This document shows positions 24,545 to 39,593 of a stretch of DNA of 64,000 bases, piece after piece. The DNA comes from Diabrotica undecimpunctata (Eukaryota; Arthropoda; Insecta; Coleoptera; Chrysomelidae). Every line of letters starts with the position of its first letter. Position 1 is the stretch's first letter. The position numbers and the translations under genes were made by a program. Location of the stretch: contig NC_092808.1 in the NCBI RefSeq assembly GCF_040954645.1, forward strand, positions 80,043,889 to 80,107,888, in the 5' to 3' direction. The notes below the pieces were generated by a model that did not search any database, was not told the origin of the DNA, and was given only the letters and a program-made list of their open reading frames with translations.

Positions 24545-25090
24545 ATTTTTCTTATCCTTTTGTTTCTTTGATCTTCGTTTGATTACCACCAGGTCTCTTC
24601 ATTCGCACACTTCTCTTTTGAGGTTTTTAAGAATTTCACTAACAGTGTCTATAATAATTTTGACCATATTCCGCTTGATTGTATTAAAACTTTCTTTTAC
24701 TTTCCAGCAAACGTTTTCTGTTATTTTTGACCTGAATGTAACTTATTTATCATCTTTTAACATTCGCCACTTGATCTTTTGTGGTACCTTCCAATATTTT
24801 GATTTAGTTTTGCTTTTTACTTCAATGTCCAGCACACACTCAGTCTTACTAACTATTCTCTTACAGTCCTCAAATTCTCAGGCACATATTTCTTTTCTTG
24901 TCATATAATAATCTATTTGGGAGTGATTTGGTCTACTTTTGTATGTTACACGTTGACTTTTTCTCTTTTGAAAAAATGTGTTACCTATCACCATATCTAA
25001 TTTAAGCATATCATCTATACCTTCACTTTTAATTGCAAAGCGTAGTCCTCCATGCATTGCTTTACATACTTACTCTCTTAGATAGAACGA
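24545..25090 (-). pseudogene. RTE subfamily E: endonuclease C-terminal part
   Basis: Minus strand, from the right: MHGGLRFAIKSEGIDDMLKL near 25060, then LDMVIGNTFFQKRKSQRVTY, KSRPNHSQIDYYMTRKE, FEDCKRIVSKTECVL, and a lysine-rich linker (KSKTKSKYWKVPQKIKWRML). This is the end of the apurinic-type endonuclease (N-T-x-F-x-K-R, T-Y-x-S-G, QIDY) and the start of the linker to the RT. It is one of the better preserved blocks of this copy; one stop lies between TRKEICA and EFEDCKR. Confidence 0.7.
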
Positions 25091-25249
25091 CATGTGCACC
25101 ATTGTTCTTCACCTGCCCTGGACGCTTCGAAGTTTGACTATGGCCATTGAAATTTGAATCTTAAATACAGCTGCATGGAATAGTTCATTGGAGTAACAAC
25201 TAAACTACCCCCTTAAGTTTTATATTCAAGACATCTTTCTTCTGCCTTT

Positions 25250-25500
25250 ACTTCTGCTTCCTACAATTTTTCCCTGGATTATGTTTCATATAGAAGTTAA
25301 GATTATTCTCCTCATATATATTATCTCTAAAACATTGGACTTTGGAAGGTCAACAATAATTCTTTTTCTCTTCCCATTCTTCTGGGTATATCTGCATTTA
25401 TTATTTTATCAGTCCAGGGTATTTCCAATATTGTTCTACAAGTCCATAGTGCTGCTCCTGCTCCAGAGGATACTTCTATAATATTGTAGCAGTATTTACT
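25250..25500 (-). pseudogene. RTE-like subfamily B fragment
   Basis: Minus strand: CRTILEIPWTDKIINADIPR, then RMGREKELLLTF. This matches the W-x-x-R-R-I-L-K-I-P-W-T-D segment of a different RTE-like subfamily, also seen at 43718-44035 (MWLFRTILKIPWTEHITNEM). It interrupts the subfamily E copy, so it either inserted into it or was joined by rearrangement. Confidence 0.55.
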
Positions 25501-25769
25501 ATAGATCCACACACAGCACACCATACATATAGAAGGACATAATAAATCTCCAAACCATATAGAAGAAGAGAATGGACATTTTACTAGACGTATTTTTAGT
25601 TTGAAGCTCAAGTCCCGACTGCTTAGGATTATTTTTGTATTTATAAAGACTTTTTCGCTTTATCAATTCTTATTATATTTTTCTTCATGTAATCGTACTT
25701 GTCTTTAAAATGTGTTCCCAGAGAGTTAAATTGCTCAACTTCTTTAATTTATTTAATAACCTATTATGA

Positions 25770-26045
25770 CTTATTCCTCGATAGAATATCAGTTGGTATA
25801 TTTCCTAATTGATCATCGAATGATTGTCCTTTCATTTTCATCCCGACCTATTTAAGGATCATACACACACAACATTCAAGACTTCATTATCAAGCACTTT
25901 TACTGTAATTATTTTATAAGCAACTTGTACTCTTCTTCTTTTAAGCGCATCTACCAACTCCATACTCTTACCAGTAAGACTTCTAAGATTTCAAGATCCT
26001 ATCCTGATTTTTCTAACATGTAATAGTGTTTTCTTTGAAATAGTC
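25770..26045 (-). pseudogene. RTE subfamily E: endonuclease N-terminal part
   Basis: Minus strand: RIGS, a stop, NLRSLTGKSMELVDALKRRR at about 26020-25945, then IITVKVLDNEVLNVVCV near 25920-25870 and a stop-containing continuation towards IPTDILSRNKS. The usual form is K-I-G-T-W-N-V-R-T-L-T-G-K-S-x-E-L followed by the catalytic Q-E-T motif; that part, with the catalytic glutamate, is deleted between LKRRRVQVA and YKIITVK. Confidence 0.6.
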
Positions 26046-26329
26046 CTCACTTAATCATTTCAGTATAAATATTTTTATATTAAAGGGGATCTTATGGCCT
26101 AAAATAATTTTTGGTAATTTAATGCTTGAGTGCTTTTTCAATAAGCATCATATCCCGTATCACCAATACACACACATACTCACATTTATCTGTACAGCGC
26201 CTATTTTAACTACTGGCACCTATAAGCCAATATATTGTGGCCCATTATAGCGCCTCTGGGAGGCAAGTACTTTATATGCGATACGTTTGGTTACTAATGT
26301 TACTGTTTACAAAAAAAATAGGAAATTAC

Positions 26330-26830
26330 TAATACCGTCGTCCTGAATAATATCACAAATACCTTATGTTCTCAACACCATAATAGAGTTGATTACAATG
26401 TAGCATGTTTAACTAGAAAAAAAAAATTATATTTTCGAAATTTTTTATTGGATCATTCGTCAATTTATAGTTTTATTAAAAAAGTGGACATGTAATATGA
26501 GAACATAAATGTAAACACAAGCAACATATTTTCAGAAATTTTAATATATTATTTCGACTTATTTTAATCAACAGTTAGCAACCATATCAGATTTTGCGCC
26601 ATTTAAAAATTTTACTTTTAAATTTTAGGGCTTCTGAAACACTGAATTTTATATTGACGCTGTCTGTAAAATTTCTAATAAAGGAAGAAAACATATAACG
26701 ACGCCACAGTATTTCAGGATATTGCTATAAAAAAGAAAAGTCGGTAGATAACATTTACTACAGTGAGGCAGGTTTTTTTTAACGACGCCAGACATGATAA
26801 CAGAAGAAATATTATTTTTATAAATTTTTC
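26330..26830. repeat. Dispersed repeat of unknown type, copy 2
   Basis: Partner of 22005-22500 in the same orientation. A piece of AAGTAAGTGTAACTTACTTA palindrome (about 26892-26911) lies just beyond its right edge. Confidence 0.6.
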
Positions 26831-26839
26831 ATTTATAAT

Positions 26840-28685
26840 AAAAAAACGTAAAATTTTTAAAGCAAAATTTAATTTTCTTACAACTTAATTGTAAGTAAGT
26901 GTAACTTACTTACAAAAAAACCGCAAATGATTTGAATATGGTTTAATATGTGTCTGCTTATAAGCCAACAAAAAATAAACAAAATAATATATACTATGTA
27001 CCTTCAGGTAATGTTTTATTAACGATAAAAATATTTGCATCAGTCATCTTCATCATCAATGTTAATCTATTGATCGACACATCTATGGTCGTGAAAGTTA
27101 TGAATTGCTAAACCTTTGATTGAACGTTATAAACCCTATGAATATAAATACATAAGATTCTACAAATACGGAAACAAAGCCTGGGTATTATTATATTCTG
27201 CATGGAACTAATAACTACGAAAGGAAAAACTAGTAATTATTCTAAGATACATTAGAACAATATCCGACATTAGGGCAAAAAATATAATCTTTGTCTAGCC
27301 TTACGTAATAGTAAATATCATGCGAAGTAAGCTACAAGGACTACCTGTTACATTTAAAAGTTGAGAAAGTATTCCAATATTAATTAGAATATATAAATCA
27401 AGAAACAACACAATATTGTGTATGGCATGTCATTGTACTGTCATGTTAAGATTTTCTGTTTTCTTTTAATTATGCATCATTACTAACAAGGTTATATTTA
27501 TTTGTTAATAAATATTTTCTAATTAATAAGACATGCAAATTGAGATAAAATTCATAATTGAAAAAGCTAGGTTAAGTTGATCAAGATGAGGCATATGTTA
27601 ACTTCTCACTTAACAGGAATTTTTTACTTCCACTAAAAAACAGATTATAAACATGTTACATACTCCCAATTTTATCATATTATATGAAGTAGAATCATTG
27701 ACCTTGACAACTAAAGAAAAAGCTGAATGACTTTAAAATGCGTTTTTTTTCAACAAATATGTCCTGAACAGATTATATTATTAATAGGGAATTGTTATGA
27801 AAAATCAGCGAACAATAATTATTTGATCATCTGGTGGGCCATTACAAATATTGCTTCCAGTAGATGGCTCATTATGTAAAGATGGATGGCAAGGGCGGTT
27901 CAGTGAGAGAAAGAAACACATAGTTGCAAAACTAGGCAAGTGGTTTGCCTATAACAATATTTAAGTAATATTTGTCTAAACTACAGATAATATGTATATC
28001 CGCAATTATTTTAAAGATTCTAATGAAAATTCTTGCGTCCTAGGTTTGTTATTATGCATTTTGCCAAATATGATATATAATTTTATGTTTACTTGTAAGG
28101 GTAATAAGTAAGGTATTACCACGCTTATACCATTTTGAAATGCACGGTTGACTTAGGATCGTAAGGTCAACTTAGTTAAAGTACGTCCTCTTCACAACCA
28201 CTAAGACAAACTTAGTTAAAGTACTTTCTCTTCACCACCACAAAGGCAATCATGGAGATCTCTACCCTGGCTAGCTCTTCTTAGAGATGGTTTGGCTAAT
28301 TCCTAAGACAAAAACTGGTAGCAAGAATTATCACAAGGGAGTTCAAAGCATAACACAAAAATTTAAACATTTTATATACATAGATAGATCTGTCTCTAAG
28401 TTACAGTAAGTCCTGTATAAATTTGCTTAATTTCTTAATAATAAAGAAAAGAAAAAAATTATCCTAACAAAATACTTAACTTTATTGCTATGCTATCTTG
28501 CTTGAATATCAACTGGTTGGCAATTTGTTGATACTAAGTATTAATATTAGGTCTATTAGTAGTTTAGCACATGATGGAGTACACTAGACGTTGGTTTCAT
28601 GTTATATTGGTGGAATGGACTTGGTGATGGACGAGTGCTGTACCATGCTTTGGGATCGATCCTGGTGGAATGGCACAGCTAATCT
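26840..28685. other. Unassigned sequence
   Basis: I recognise no coding similarity. The only structure is a 40-bp tandem duplication at 28169-28247. Confidence 0.4.
28169..28247. repeat. 40-bp tandem duplication
   Basis: Two adjacent units starting AACTTAGTTAAAGTAC (28169 and 28209), both continuing CTCTTCAC-ACCAC; they differ at a few positions. Confidence 0.7.
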
Positions 28686-28689
28686 CTTG

Positions 28690-29045
28690 GTATAGTGGCA
28701 ATGCTAAGCCCAGTATATTTGATTCAGTATACGAGATCCAAGTTACAGTATATCGAAAAATATTTGGATCAAAAAGATCTTGTTGTTAGTTAATGGAATG
28801 GTTGACGAAGAAAAGAGCCTGTTCTCTTTGGAAGAAAAATCTAAACAGTCGAAGTTTCAAGAAGTAGAAACGTTGATAAGAGAAATAATTGGTGTATATA
28901 TATTAAAATGTTGACATAACAGGTTCAACGAAAAGATAGTAGATAAGACAAAAATTGAAAAGTGAAATTTGAGCGCCAATGAAATAAAATAAAACAAAAA
29001 TGAAATTTAAAATAAAAAATCAGTTAGGTTATATAGAACGTAACA
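28690..29045 (-). repeat. LTR-like repeat of gypsy-like relic, uninterrupted copy (3' LTR)
   Basis: On the minus strand it starts TGTTACGTTCTATATAAC (complement of 29028-29045) and runs to about 28690. The same sequence occurs at 31845 leftwards and, beyond an RTE insertion, at 30281-30180. Shared inner blocks are CCTGTTCTCTTTGGA, AGTAGATAAGAC/AGTAGACAAGAC and CCAGTATATTTG. The pair flanks gag and protease remnants on the minus strand, which is why I read them as LTRs. The left boundary is uncertain by tens of bases. Confidence 0.6.
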
Positions 29046-29054
29046 CACCCTCAA

Positions 29055-29640
29055 TACCCTCTTCTTCTTTATCTTTTCTTTATAAAGACATGACTTTTTC
29101 TATTTTTCAACGTGCCTCCAGTAAGTTATCATTGCATCATTTTCGTAGTCTTCCTACTAATCGTCTTCCTATTAGAGAATAGTCTCTTATCGACTTTGCT
29201 ACTCTATTTCATTATCATTCGGTTTATATGATTATTCCATTATACTCTTCTATTTCTTACCCAGCTCTTGATGTTCTCCACTCTGCATCTGCGTCGATAC
29301 CTATATTTCTAGCTCTGCCCCACAGTGTTTTACCTGATCTGTGACATAGTGACCTGTATCAGGTCACATTTCTGCCGCATGTCATTATTGGTCTGATGAC
29401 TCTTTTGTAAATTCTGCCTTTCACTTCTTTCCCGATATTTGCATTTTGTTTCCATATCCATATTGTTTCATGCATTCCACCTGCGGCTCTGTTTGCTTTA
29501 TTCTTTTATATTGATCTTCCACTTTAATTTCGAGTGGTCCTAGCTAGATATGCCTATATAGTTAAACTCTATCACTTGTTCTATTATCTGACCTTCCAGC
29601 TCCAAGTTACATCTTAATAAAGCTGCTGTTATAACCATAC
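29055..29640 (-). pseudogene. RTE-like 3' fragment (subfamily A)
   Basis: The left edge is CTCTTCTTCTTT, the complement of a GAAGAAG tail. On the minus strand the segment near 29640-29545 reads MVITAALLRCNLELEGQIIE then VIEFNYIGISS, matching K-x-M-V-I-x-K-E-P-x-R-C-K-L-E-x-x-G and V-M-E-F-K-Y-L-G-I. Downstream pieces (HETIW-, KIYKRVIRPIM- like, in broken frames) follow in order. It has inserted into the gypsy-like relic directly after its protease motif, so an open frame of 73 codons spans the fusion point. It is dead and truncated at the 5' side. Confidence 0.65.
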
Positions 29641-29644
29641 TTAT

Positions 29645-30160
29645 AGAAGTGAAGCCAATAATAGAAACATTGGTACCGCTATCTAAAAGAATAGAGATGT
29701 TGTTAATATCAACAAAAACACAAAGATAAGGCCTATTGTCCTTATTACTACTATTAAGCAAGGGTTTAATGTCATTAATACCAGTACTTATTACCTTGGA
29801 TTAATAAATAGGATGTATACATTTTGATTTGGAAGGTAAAAGTTTACTATTGCTAATTGAAAAAAAATATTATCTTTAACAACAAAAGCTATTTCATGCA
29901 AGGGCAAGAAAGAATTAAAGATATGATGATCAGCTACTGATGTGAGGCATGTGCCTGGGAATTGTTTTGGAATTTTTTTACTGAAATATTTTTTTTTCGG
30001 TGATGTAGACTGTTTTGTTTTTGTGAACAATGTCTACAATTAGCTGTTATGACATGTTTGTGCTATAAGGATGACAGAACTTAGTTCTGGGGGCCTCACA
30101 TTGTGGGTAAGAATAACCTTTCCCACAACAATTCCAACACGTTATTAAAAATTAATTTGT
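29645..30160 (-). pseudogene. Gypsy-like gag end and protease remnant
   Basis: Minus strand, from the right: a zinc knuckle CWNCCGKGYSYPQC (30138-30096; C-x2-C, the histidine replaced by tyrosine, final C present) followed by EAPRTKFCHP, a lysine-rich linker (30030-29970), and after stops a retropepsin site ILLDSGTNVSIIG (29700-29660) preceded by RPYLCVFVD. Knuckle-linker-DSG in this order is the gag-protease junction of Ty3/Gypsy-type elements. Reverse transcriptase and integrase are absent: the RTE fragment and then the left LTR-like repeat follow directly, so most of pol has been deleted. Confidence 0.6.
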
Positions 30161-30281
30161 CTGAGCCACGCTCCTATGGGTATCACTAGTTTTAAGTACT
30201 ATTGAATTCCAGTATATTTGTTCCAGTATACGAGACTTAAGTTACAGTAGAACAAAAAACAGACGATAAGGTCCTGTTCTC

Positions 30282-30843
30282 CTCTTCTTCTACTTATTTT
30301 TCTTCCGATTGGTGACTTATCTCTTGCTATTTTGACGACACGGGTCTCCTCCATTCTGCTTATGTGGTTATTCCATTCTTTTTTCTATTTTTGTGTCCAT
30401 TCATTTATACACTGTACGTTACATTTTCTTCTAATATCTTCACTTCTCTTTCGATCTCTTAGCATATTCCTGTAATTCTTCTCAGTAATTTCATCTCTGC
30501 AGTTTCCAGTATCCTTTGCGTTGTGGCTGTATCGTTGGCCGTTGTGTGGCCGTTGTGGTCGTGTTTCTAAGGCATATGTCATTATTGATGTTACACTGGC
30601 TTGTAAATATAAATTCTTGACATCATCTCAGTGTCAATGTGTCTATTTCATCATATAGTGTTATCAAGGCATCCTGTCAGTTTATTTGTACTTGATCTCT
30701 CACTTCTTTGTCTAGGTCTCCACAGCTAGACAGTGTAATTCCCAGGTATTTTATTTCGATTACTTGTTTAATAGTGATGCCATCAATTTCCATTTAATAT
30801 CTGGTTGGTTCTTTGCTGACTACTATAGTTTTAGTTTTCTGAG
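30282..30843 (-). pseudogene. RTE subfamily A: C-terminal RT part (forward segment)
   Basis: Minus strand: ISSQKTKTIVVSKEP at the break, then IEIKYLGITLSS in the GTAATTCCCAGGTATTTTAT region, a connection region with MTYALETRP, and RDRKRSEDIRRKCNVQCINE ending before the tail. It is very similar to 18216-18800, so the two copies belong to the same subfamily. Several frameshifts. Confidence 0.7.
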
Positions 30844-31528
30844 ATGAAATCTAATATCGTAGCCTTGGCCATGGAAGTTCTTGATAAAAGAAATATAAAT
30901 AAAAATAAATCGTTCCCAGGGCGAAGAACTCCATGGTTTTGTACAGAAGTGAAAGAAAAATGTAAAGAAAAGAATGAAGCTTACCTGAAATACATGCCTT
31001 CCAAAACACAAGAGGCATACCATAATTACAAGACAATTAGAAACGAAACACATGCACTTGTAAGAAAAATGTTTGTACGGTCTACAAAAGAAATATGGCG
31101 TTTCATAAGAGATCAAAGAACGTAGGTAAAAGAACTAATATAACCAAAATATATAAAAAAGTATACGTGCATTGACTACATAAAAAAGCTCTATGAAGAG
31201 GAAGAAAAAACGACGCTAGAACCGAAAACACCAGAAATTACCGCAAAGAAAGAAAATATAAATGTACAGAAAGTACGGAAAATATATAAAAACCTGAACA
31301 AAAGAAAAGCAGCAGGTAAAGACGGGATACCAAAAGAATTACTGAAATATTGTGAAGCAACAATGACGGAACAATTAACAACATTATTTAATAAAATTAT
31401 AAAACACAATAAAGTACCGAAAGAATGGACAACGATTGAACTAATTCCACTATTCAAAAAAGGAGTTAAAAAACAGCCAGAAAACTACAGAGGTATAAAC
31501 TTGTGAAATACTACTCTAAATACTACGT
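30844..31528 (+). pseudogene. RTE subfamily A: linker and RT fingers (inverted segment)
   Basis: Plus strand: TPWFCTEVKEKCKEKNEAYL near 30935, LVRKMFVRSTKEIWRFIRDQ near 31060, a stop, then LYEEEEKTTLEPKTPEITAK (31190), NKRKAAGKDGIPKELLKYC (31300) and LIPLFKKGVKKQPENYRGIN (31440). It ends inside the RT with NTTLNTT at the target duplication. These are the linker and first RT blocks of RTE-like elements. Confidence 0.75.
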
Positions 31529-31845
31529 TGTTCTCTTTGGAGCGAAATATTTACATATTTAAAGTTTGAAGAAGTAGATATATTGATATGAAAAATTAAT
31601 TAATGTATGTATATTGAAATTTTGAGTTGCTATGGACATCAAAATGGTAGTAGACAAGACAGGAATAAAAAGTAGAATTTGACCGACAACTATTTTGGTT
31701 TTTTTTAGAACTAAAAGAAAGCGTTAAACAAAATAAAGGGTCGTTATATTAAAATAAATTACGTAAAAATAGTAAGAGAAAATAATCGATAGAAAATTGG
31801 AGAAATGTAAAATAAAAAAGCTCTTACGTTATATAGAACGTAACA

Positions 31846-33861
<2,016 letters not shown>

Positions 33862-33903
<42 letters not shown>
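33862..33903. repeat. (TA)n microsatellite
   Basis: About 40 bp of TA, at the right end of the LTR-like segment. Confidence 0.95.
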
Positions 33904-37126
<3,223 letters not shown>

Positions 37127-37165
<39 letters not shown>

Positions 37166-37166
37166 A

Positions 37167-37237
<71 letters not shown>
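37127..37237. repeat. (TA)n microsatellite
   Basis: About 110 bp of TA with ATG, CAA and ATAC interruptions near the left. Confidence 0.95.
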
Positions 37238-37241
<4 letters not shown>

Positions 37242-37349
37242 TAAATATATAAATGTATTTTTATTATTTTTTATTGTTTATTTTAATAATTATAAACAAT
37301 TAAAAAACATGCTTACTTTCGCGTTTAATTTGTAATAATTATATTTGTA

Positions 37350-37423
37350 TATATATATATATATATGTATATATTTTTTTATAGCCTTTTTATATATGTA
37401 TATATATATATATATATATATAC
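37350..37423. repeat. Imperfect (TA)n microsatellite
   Basis: Two TA runs separated by TTTTTTTATAGCCTTTTTAT. Confidence 0.85.
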
Positions 37424-37763
37424 ATTTTTTATAAGTTTCTCAAAATCTACGTATCTTGCCCATCCTTCCTATTTGGAGTAACCAATATCAAAATCTATTG
37501 TTTTGCATAGAAAAACAATTTAACCACTTTCTTATTGTAAACAATTTAAGCAAATATTTCTTACTAAAATCCTAATATTTACTACTTATCTCTAGGTATA
37601 ATCGCTTACAAATAAATTTTAATATTTGGAAAGTTCCGAAACTGCAGTTTAAATTTACAATGTTTATTGTTTTGTAAAACGCTTATACCTTCATTTGACA
37701 TTTTACATCTATTGAGGATTAACAGTTCCTAAAATCGCTTTAAATATTATAACGCACTTTTCA

Positions 37764-37905
37764 CTGGTGTACAAATATATTCTTATTTCAATTCCTAATT
37801 TTTTACCCCCACTTCAAATCTATAGAGCCACGTCCCAAATCTCACCGTTGTATACTTCAAAACACCTGAGTGCCCGTTTGCAAGGTGAACTGACTTGCAC
37901 CTGGA
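37764..37905. repeat. Dispersed repeat of unknown type, copy 2
   Basis: Aligns with 16755-16905 in the same orientation. It ends about 65 bp before a (TA)n tract. Confidence 0.55.
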
Positions 37906-37966
37906 TTTTATATTTCTCTTTCAATCCCATCCAGACGAGTTACGTTACAATATATAAATCTAATAT

Positions 37967-37969
<3 letters not shown>

Positions 37970-38049
<80 letters not shown>
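37970..38049. repeat. (TA)n microsatellite
   Basis: TA run with one TTAATATATTA interruption; borders the left terminal inverted repeat of the next element. Confidence 0.95.
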
Positions 38050-38050
<1 letters not shown>

Positions 38051-38080
38051 CAGATTGAACGAATTTAAAACGGAACATAC
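38050..38080. repeat. Left 31-bp terminal inverted repeat
   Basis: Identical, when complemented, to 40777-40807. Confidence 0.85.
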
Positions 38081-38364
38081 GAAATCAATGTATTTCGGCT
38101 CAACTCCGCTCTAGGTGGTTGGCCAACAAAAGGTTGTCAAATAATTATATTATAAAAATCCAATACTTCAGCGGGCTGCTGGATTCTGAATTCATTCAAG
38201 AACAAGTCAAAACTTTAAGCAGTTATTATGCTGTCAAACCACCTATGGCTTCCTTATAGTCCAAGAGATAGAGCCGAAATTTTGAACTGATCAGTAATAT
38301 GACATTTTCTCTATTGGAATATATTCATTGTAACTGGGTTAAGACTTTGCCTTACAGGCGACGC

Positions 38365-38645
38365 CCCTCGTGGTACAGAGGGTGGCTATACAGGGATGAA
38401 GTTGTAATTTTTTTCGAAAAAATTAACGATCGATAATATGGCTGAAAATTTGCCCAGAGTAAGATCTTGGTATAACTGGACGAAATCCGAAAGGGCGGAC
38501 GCGAGAGTGGATACATAAGGGGTGGCGGACAGGGGTGAAGTTGCAATTTTTTGGGGAAAAATAACGATAAGTAATATGTCCGCCATTTTCATGGCTCATT
38601 ATTTAGCCCCTAAAAACTCTAAATCCAAAAGGGCGGACAGCTGGG
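38365..38645. repeat. Two-unit tandem repeat of about 140 bp
   Basis: Both units carry GGTACAGAGG/GGATACATAAGG, a form of CAGGGGTGAAGTTGCAATTT, AATAACGAT-GATAATATG and AAATCCGAAAGGGCGGAC/AAATCCAAAAGGGCGGAC. It lies in the TIR element, 3' of its minus-strand ORF. Confidence 0.6.
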
Positions 38646-38799
38646 TTGGTACAGAGAGCCATAAAACGGGGTCAAATGTACCAATTGACTGAGCATTTTA
38701 AGTCTCAGTAACAATTTTCAAATTGATTTTATTATGATATTTTTATACCGATTGATTTGAAAATTTGTATGCTCACTTCTGTTACTATTCTGAAAAGCG

Positions 38800-39561
38800 T
38801 CAAGTAGAGTTTTCCTCAAAATTTTTCAAAAAAATTTCCGTAAATGAAAATTTTCGTAATTTTTTGAGGTAAAATCTAATTTGTAAAATCTTTTCGATTT
38901 TCTGTAAGTTATACCATGATTTTTTTCCAAAAATTTTCCAACCAATTTTCCGATAAGAAAAAAAATTTAGAAAAACTTTAAAAATTTCGTCATTTTTCTC
39001 ACTCTCATTGATGTCATCACATTCATCATCTTCGTCACTTTCACTTTCAATAATATCACATTCATTCTCTGCTTCATTTTCAATCACTACTTCTCGAACT
39101 GATTCTGGCATCTGAGGTTCACTAAACCATTTGAATTTATATGTTTCATCTTCAAGCTCCCAACCATGTTCTTTAACAATCAATTCTGTTGGTACTTTTT
39201 TATGAGCATTTGTCCAAATATTTGAAATATAATGAGCTCGCAGTAGATGTTGGTGTAATTCATCTTGACATGGTGGTAAGCTTGAAGCATCGAAATTTTT
39301 TAGTTTTTTTTTTAAAGGCTCGTTCACATCATGCAACTTATACTGCCGGTTAAATATTGAAAATCTGACATAGTTTACTTTTCTTTTTGGAATTGTTCTC
39401 GTCAATCCTGTTCCATATAAGTGACATATGAAAGTTTCTAAGGTTTCAAAAACTTCATTACAATCGAAGTCAGTTTTACCAAGTTGGATAAAAGCATCTT
39501 GATACTTATTACATTTAGCGCATGCGTCTAGAATTACTGATCTAAATAGAACGCGCATCAT
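38800..39561 (-). CDS. Unknown repeat-associated protein, likely C-terminal fragment
   Basis: This 253-codon frame is the longest uninterrupted non-retroelement frame in the window. Residues 1-170 are compact and contain YQDAFIQLGKTDFDCNEVFE, TFICHLYGTGLTRTIPKRK, VRFSIFNRQ, SSLPPCQDELHQHLLRAHYI, IWTNAHKKVPTE, HGWELEDETYKFKWFSEPQM and PESVREVV. Residues 175-215 are strongly acidic (SESDEDDECDDINESEKNDE); the rest is lysine- and phenylalanine-rich with little complexity. I associate the L-P-P-x-x-x-x-x-x-QH-x-x-R-x-x-Y, GW and W-x-x-x-x-x-P-x-x-V spacing with a large family of repeat-borne arthropod and cnidarian proteins whose N-terminal part has a HAFTGCD-like motif; that part is missing here. 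No catalytic residues seen. Function unknown. It sits inside the TIR element and starts at a long palindrome. Confidence 0.45.
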   Translation of the reverse strand: MMRVLFRSVILDACAKCNKYQDAFIQLGKTDFDCNEVFETLETFICHLYGTGLTRTIPKRKVNYVRFSIFNRQYKLHDVNEPLKKKLKNFDASSLPPCQDELHQHLLRAHYISNIWTNAHKKVPTELIVKEHGWELEDETYKFKWFSEPQMPESVREVVIENEAENECDIIESESDEDDECDDINESEKNDEIFKVFLNFFSYRKIGWKIFGKKSWYNLQKIEKILQIRFYLKKLRKFSFTEIFLKNFEENST

Positions 39562-39593
39562 TATTATTTTAATATTTTAAAATAATAATGATG
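39556..39593. repeat. Perfect palindrome with 17-bp arms
   Basis: Arms 39556-39572 and 39577-39593 are exact complements around TATT. The left arm contains the start codons of the 253-codon minus-strand frame. It may be a rearrangement junction that truncated the gene, or a cruciform-prone site. Confidence 0.75.

Larger units (their letters stand above)
22640..26045 (-). mobile_element. RTE-like non-LTR element (subfamily E), nearly full length, degenerate
   Basis: Five separated blocks keep the expected order on the minus strand over 3.4 kb: endonuclease N-terminus (26040-25770), endonuclease C-terminus (25090-24545), reverse transcriptase palm lead-in (23890-23690), connection region (23110-22950) and C-terminal tail (22871-22640). 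The total length fits an RTE-like element. Foreign pieces interrupt it: a second RTE subfamily near 25250-25500, and a stretch around 24060-24420 with a CGAAACGTC hairpin motif. The sequence is old and contains no long open frame. Confidence 0.6.
30282..31528 (-). mobile_element. RTE-like insertion with inverted 5' part (twin-priming structure)
   Basis: It is flanked by TGTTCTC on both sides (30275-30281 and 31529-31535). From the left, minus-strand 3' sequence begins with a GAAGAAG-type tail, followed by the C-terminal coding region up to KTKTIVV near 30840. There the orientation flips: 30844-31528 is plus strand and encodes the upstream part (KRKAAGKDGIPKELLKY, VPKEWTTIELIPLFKKG and ENYRGINL). 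Read along the minus strand this is an inverted 5' segment joined to a forward 3' segment, the arrangement left by twin priming in target-primed reverse transcription. The palm with YADD would fall in the missing middle. Subfamily A. Confidence 0.8.
30180..31845 (-). repeat. LTR-like repeat of gypsy-like relic, copy split by an RTE
   Basis: The parts 30180-30281 and 31529-31845 together align with 28690-29045. The right end is the same GTTATATAGAACGTAACA as the other copy. The break point is exactly within CCTGTTCTC|TTTGG, which is intact at 28818-28831. Confidence 0.65.
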
